Source: Sipunculus nudus
Lineage: Eukaryota; Annelida; Sipuncula; Golfingiida; Sipunculidae
DNA: 64,000 nucleotides
Direction: 5' to 3'
NCBI GenBank assembly: GCA_026874595.1
Contig: CM049306.1
Coordinates: 92,619,642-92,683,641 of the forward strand
Part shown: positions 60,166 to 64,000 of the stretch, piece after piece
Layout: every line of letters begins with the position of its first letter
Numbering within the stretch: the stretch's first letter is position 1
Notes under the pieces: generated by a model
Seen by the model: the letters and a program-made list of their open reading frames with translations, nothing else
Databases searched by the model: none
What the model was told of the DNA's origin: nothing
Program-made: the position numbers and the translations under genes

Positions 60166-62731
60166 CTGTGAATCAAATAAAAACATAAAATAAAGACATC
60201 TGTATGTAAAATTACATGCTGCCTGTTTTTAATATAAATATAAGAGAACCAGCTTAGTTGTGATTGGACAGCTATTTTATTCGTAAATTCTTTGCATTGT
60301 AATGCCCTAATGTCGTCCGGATTATTATAAAAAAGCATCAACGATATCTTTGGTACATAATTAATTTAGTAGTTCAATTGGATGAACTTCACTTCATGTA
60401 AAATTTAAGGACTCAGATCCTTGTTTTCATATCCACAAGTTTAATAAGAAAATTTGCATTTCATTATATGGGACATCTTCAAATAATGAATATATACAGA
60501 GAAATCACACATGGAAAACCACCCCGCCATCGCGTTGACAATTACATTCAGGACTTGTCATTTATTATTTAACATATACAGCTGACCACTTTCATTAGTA
60601 TACATATTTGTATTTTTGTTCTTACCTGAGGCATCGAGAGCGAAGTCGTTGAGTTTGGACCTGATGACACCATGTTCGTCTTCGTACCACAGCTGGTTGT
60701 CACACTGTTCATCGTTCTTGTCGTACATGATGGCTTTCTCGCCAGGCGCAGGGTTGGCGTCACGGACATCAATGACTTTATCGTTCATCTCACTCCGGAT
60801 GTAGAAGTACATGGCAAGACTATCAAAATAAACACGAAGTTTTTACATCAAGGGACGAAGTGCCCATGTCCAATACCATATAATGTTATATTTGATTTAT
60901 TAATTTTATTTGATTTACATCATATTTTATATTATAAAATAAACCAGTAATGTGTTAAATTATGTAAGGAAGGATCCCTAAGAATGACTAGAGGTCTTGT
61001 GATTTGAGAAGGTGTGTATGTCGCCATCTTGTGAAAGTACAAAACATGCAACGTGATCTTTGTGAAAATAAAGCAGTCTGGAACGTCCAGTCTTATTCAA
61101 TATAAGGCTCCACATTACCAAACATAAAGTTAATATATCAGTGGACAGAGTGTTTATGCCATGCATCATATAATATTTTACCGGGTATCAAGACCAGAAT
61201 AAGGATTATTTGCATGTTTATTAGTGATGTTTATCTGTTTTCAATGTACATCAGGTTGTTTTTTCTCTAGGTCTGTTTCCATCCATGTTTTTTCCCTCTC
61301 CTTCCTCTGCCAATTTCTCTATCTTTAACACACAGATATCAAACAATTACACTTATTTATTGAATACAATACCGGAGTGCCCTTGGTGAATTGAACGGTT
61401 TAGCTAAAGATGGGCAGAAAATTATGTACCACCCAGTCACTTTTCTCTTTTAACTCTTTTGCTTTTATAAAACCTTCGACAATTATAGGGAAACAGGTCC
61501 TTTTCGACCATTAGCAAATTAGCCATTGTCAAAATATTGTTTTCATCTTCACATCCTAATGAGCGCCATCTATAGGCCCTTTTCCACTTACACGTGTTCC
61601 GTCTCCCAAAGCTGGTTGGCCCCGCCATGGACCTCGTATGCGCAGACTCGTGCTCCAGTATCGCTGTCACTTCCCGCGATGTCCAGCACAAGGGTTGGGT
61701 TGTCACGGTTGTGGATTGTGTTGTCCTCGATCACCCACTGCTGGTTACTGTTTCCCAGGGAATAGGAGTTCACAACCAGGGTGTCACCTTGAAAAGAAAT
61801 TTAAAAAAAAAAGCAAATAAAAAAATATGAGCAGCATAAACGGGAACACTTCTACATTTATTCTTCAAGAGCTTTTTCTATAATGCAAGCAGTATTCGTG
61901 AACATCTGTTAGAACTTTCTGTCAAAACATGGAATATCTGCGTTGTAGATCCTGTAATTTTATTGAGGAAAAGACACACACACGTGTGTGTCCGTAACCG
62001 TCCTATGCGAAAGCAGTTGCACGTGATTATAAAACAGGAATTGAATGTAAAAACAAAGGAAACCCTATATTAGTTCATGTAGGCTCCCGTAATTGAGCAT
62101 TCATGGCAACAGTAAAATTACAGGTATCTTCCAGGTGGGCGCTTTAAATCATTGTGGATCAACTCATGTGCCATATCGGATTCACAAGAACACGACTTTG
62201 GTGTTTAAAAATGAGGGAAGAGAAATCGATTTCCTATACCGGGGCCTCTAAATACTCTAAATGCGGATGAATATATGTAGCGAAGAGCATAGATATATTA
62301 GAATTGATTAAAATTGTTTAAGGCAAATTACATGAACATATCTGTTCTTGTGACTAGGACCTAATAAAATACGAACATTTGCTAAGCTAGCGTATGTAAA
62401 ATGGAAACAGGAGGCTTTTTCTTGAACTGTGACAAATATTAATATTTGAAGTATGAAAGTTGACACCAGCAGACCCATGCAAAATTTCTTCCAGGAAGAG
62501 GTTGGCTTTGCGGACAGACCCGTTAGACTCACCGTCGAGATCGAGGCAGAAGTCTGTGGCCTTGCTCCTGATGGTTCCGGTGATGACCTCCTCGTACCAC
62601 AGCTGGTTGTCGGTCAAGGTCGGGTTCTGGGTGTACGTGATGACCCGGGCTCCTTCGTCGGTGCTGCCACCATCGACATCTAGCACCAAGCCATTCATCT
62701 GGCTGCGGATGTGGAAGTACTTGCCAAACAT
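59966..62731 (-). CDS. R-type lectin A, two tandem ricin-B beta-trefoil domains
   Basis: Four exons, 62533-62731, 61592-61787, 60626-60819 and 59966-60165, give 262 residues with junction phases 1, 2, 1. Each half is one beta-trefoil with three QxW motifs: domain 1 QLW, QQW, QLW; domain 2 QLW, QQW, QHW. Opening MFGKYFHIRSQMNGLVLDVD and closing SNQHWRIEYV resemble single- and double-trefoil lectins such as earthworm EW29. There is no signal peptide, so it is cytosolic or released unconventionally. Family members bind galactose or GalNAc glycans; the sugar here is unknown. The domain-1/2 donor is GTAAGT with an in-frame TAA, so retention would yield a 132-residue one-domain product. A splice acceptor (tatttag) at 62,741 just upstream of the ATG implies a 5'-UTR intron. 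Lectin B is its paralogue. Confidence 0.93.
60626..60819 (-). CDS. Lectin A exon 3 (domain 2, first half)
   Basis: 194 nt, acceptor tgatag, phase 2 in and 1 out, donor GTAAGA. The frame from exon 2 runs EHVLAMYFYIRSEMNDKVID, aligning residue for residue with lectin B EYQPPVYFWIKSLMHGKVID. This could instead be the first coding exon of a separate gene starting at MYFYIRS (60,812). Confidence 0.9.
61592..61787 (-). CDS. Lectin A exon 2 (domain 1, second half)
   Basis: 196 nt, phase 1 in and 2 out. SNQQWVIEDNTIHNRDNP and GANQLWETEH carry QxW motifs two and three. Donor GT|GTAAGT; unspliced, the frame stops at TAA (61588-61590). Confidence 0.9.
62533..62731 (-). CDS. Lectin A exon 1 (domain 1, first half)
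   Basis: Start MFGKYFHIRSQMNG, ending LDLDG in phase 1, donor GTGAGT. Contains the first QxW (DNQLWYEE). The same boundary inside the trefoil is used in domain 2 and in lectin B. Confidence 0.94.
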
Positions 62732-62741
62732 TTTCGGTTTC

Positions 62742-62925
62742 TAAATAAAGACGAAAATAAACCTATTATTAAATCATGTGGGGTCCATGAAATCAAACAT
62801 GTTTTTTGGGCCATAAATGTTGACGGCCCGTCATAGCGGTTTACCATCGCATTGTGTTGGACACAGTTTTTAAAGTAACAACTCTTTAAAAACGTAGTAT
62901 GGTTATTTCGATCAATTAATACGCC

Positions 62926-62997
<72 letters not shown>

Positions 62998-64000
62998 ATA
63001 TTACTGAGAGGGTTTGGTTGCCGTTCCAGGACGAAAGTGTTCGATACATACCAGGATATATAATTCGGACAAAGGCTTATAACAAGTATTCATGCATATA
63101 CAATTGAACCTTCGTCCAAAAAACAGCCGCCATACATTTACAAAATTTGACGACACAAGTCTTGCCTTAATGTCATAGTGGAACCGTATATGCGAGATTT
63201 CAAAAAGCTGCTTTTTACATAACCAGGCTCGGGGCTTTTAAACATCTTCTCTTTATAACACTGATGCGACTGTTCGAACCTCGGTGGATTCACTCTGACA
63301 AGTCTCCGACATACGTTGAAGAGAACATAAGTATAAGGAAGAAGAATATTATTCACATCACCTTCAATTTGAAAGGCAAGAACATATTGATCCCCATTCA
63401 GGACACTCCCACTGTACATTAATTAAACGCATCACCAGGAATCTTTGGTAATTTTTTTATTCTCGTCACACCTATTACCTATGTCTTTTTTTGGGAAGTT
63501 CTTATGATTTAAGAGAATAACAGTGACACAGAAAGACACCATTTTTTTTCTTTCACAGGCTTAGGTATGATATTAGTATTGTACATTTCATATGTTATAT
63601 CTAATTTCCACGCATATGTTACAGATAATTAAACCTGGTTACTTATTAATTAGTTAAGGGTTATTAGGTTATCAGCAAAGGCGGAAAGTGAGTCATCTGC
63701 TCAATATAGTGCATTAATGTCAGTGTCCTCAATGTGGCAGTCTGAACTCTTGACCTCTTAGGGTGTTTAGCTGGGGACATATCACACCCGGGCATCAGAT
63801 CAATCTGTCACGTGGATTATCGATAAAGTAGATATGGCAATAATTCACTCATAAAGTGACTGTCACTGTCAAAGTGATGATAAATCTTTAATAGTGGTGC
63901 GACTCTATCTTTCATAGTTGGATTAAGGTCACATGACCAACGGCTCTATTCCTAAATTTATCCAGCACGTATTTAACATATAGATGACCTATGAGTTATC
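62742..64000. other. Upstream flank of lectin A
   Basis: Presumably contains the lectin A non-coding first exon and promoter, not located. Holds a ~70-bp (TA)n tract at 62,929-63,000. Nothing else recognised. Confidence 0.5.
62929..63000. repeat. (TA)n microsatellite
   Basis: About 72 bp of TA dinucleotides with one interruption, 200 bp upstream of lectin A coding sequence. Confidence 0.95.

Noticed and set aside
61588-61787. Lectin A read as two separate one-domain genes (stops at 61,588 and 59,966)
   Set aside because: The perfect GTAAGT donor, matching phase 2, aligned junction residues and equal exon lengths with lectin B favour one two-domain gene. The one-domain form is kept only as a possible intron-retention product.

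Overview
The window is nuclear DNA from an invertebrate, most likely a mollusc and probably a bivalve. The signs are AT-rich DNA, genes split by long introns, dense short non-autonomous transposons with ACGG/GACA-type microsatellites and terminal hairpins, an R-type (ricin-B) lectin family, and single-domain-order homologues of IFRD and HEXIM. The species call is inference; the gene calls rest on exon-by-exon translation with splice sites and phases checked by eye.

Layout. Positions 1-13,000 hold no convincing gene. This stretch is a transposon graveyard: Helitron-like (HINE-type) elements, a ~325-bp tandem repeat and several dispersed families. The minus strand from 31,116 down to 13,052 carries a 12-exon IFRD1/IFRD2 orthologue of about 435 codons. 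Its first coding exon is only 22 nt, followed by a ~7.1-kb intron; exon 8 has an apparent frame break at an A6 tract. Its introns hold a 1.6-kb HINE with a 280-bp satellite array, a 2.85-kb terminal-inverted-repeat element, a hAT-like MITE, a pogo-like MITE and a pair of ~320-bp direct repeats bracketing exon 6.

Head-to-head with IFRD, 886 bp away, is an intronless HEXIM open reading frame (32,002-32,832, plus strand) with the 7SK-binding basic arm, the P-x-N-T motif and the cyclin-T-binding coiled coil. Positions 35,911-38,990 hold a 5'-truncated, mutated non-LTR retrotransposon on the minus strand. Positions 39,000-45,600 are intergenic, with dispersed repeats ending in GGTCCGGT.

The right third holds two tandem minus-strand lectin genes, A (62,731-59,966) and B (50,603-45,695). 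Each has four coding exons with identical phases (1, 2, 1). Exon 2 (196 nt) and exon 3 (194 nt) have identical lengths in both, and each gene encodes 262 residues forming two beta-trefoils. In gene A the domain-1/domain-2 splice donor itself contains an in-frame TAA, so intron retention would give a clean one-domain lectin of 132 residues.

IFRD and HEXIM are both transcription or translation brakes linked to differentiation and stress, and they share a divergent upstream region. The lectins, which lack signal peptides, are probably cytosolic or unconventionally released glycan-binding defence proteins. No tRNA, rRNA, CRISPR array or bacterial-type operon was found.
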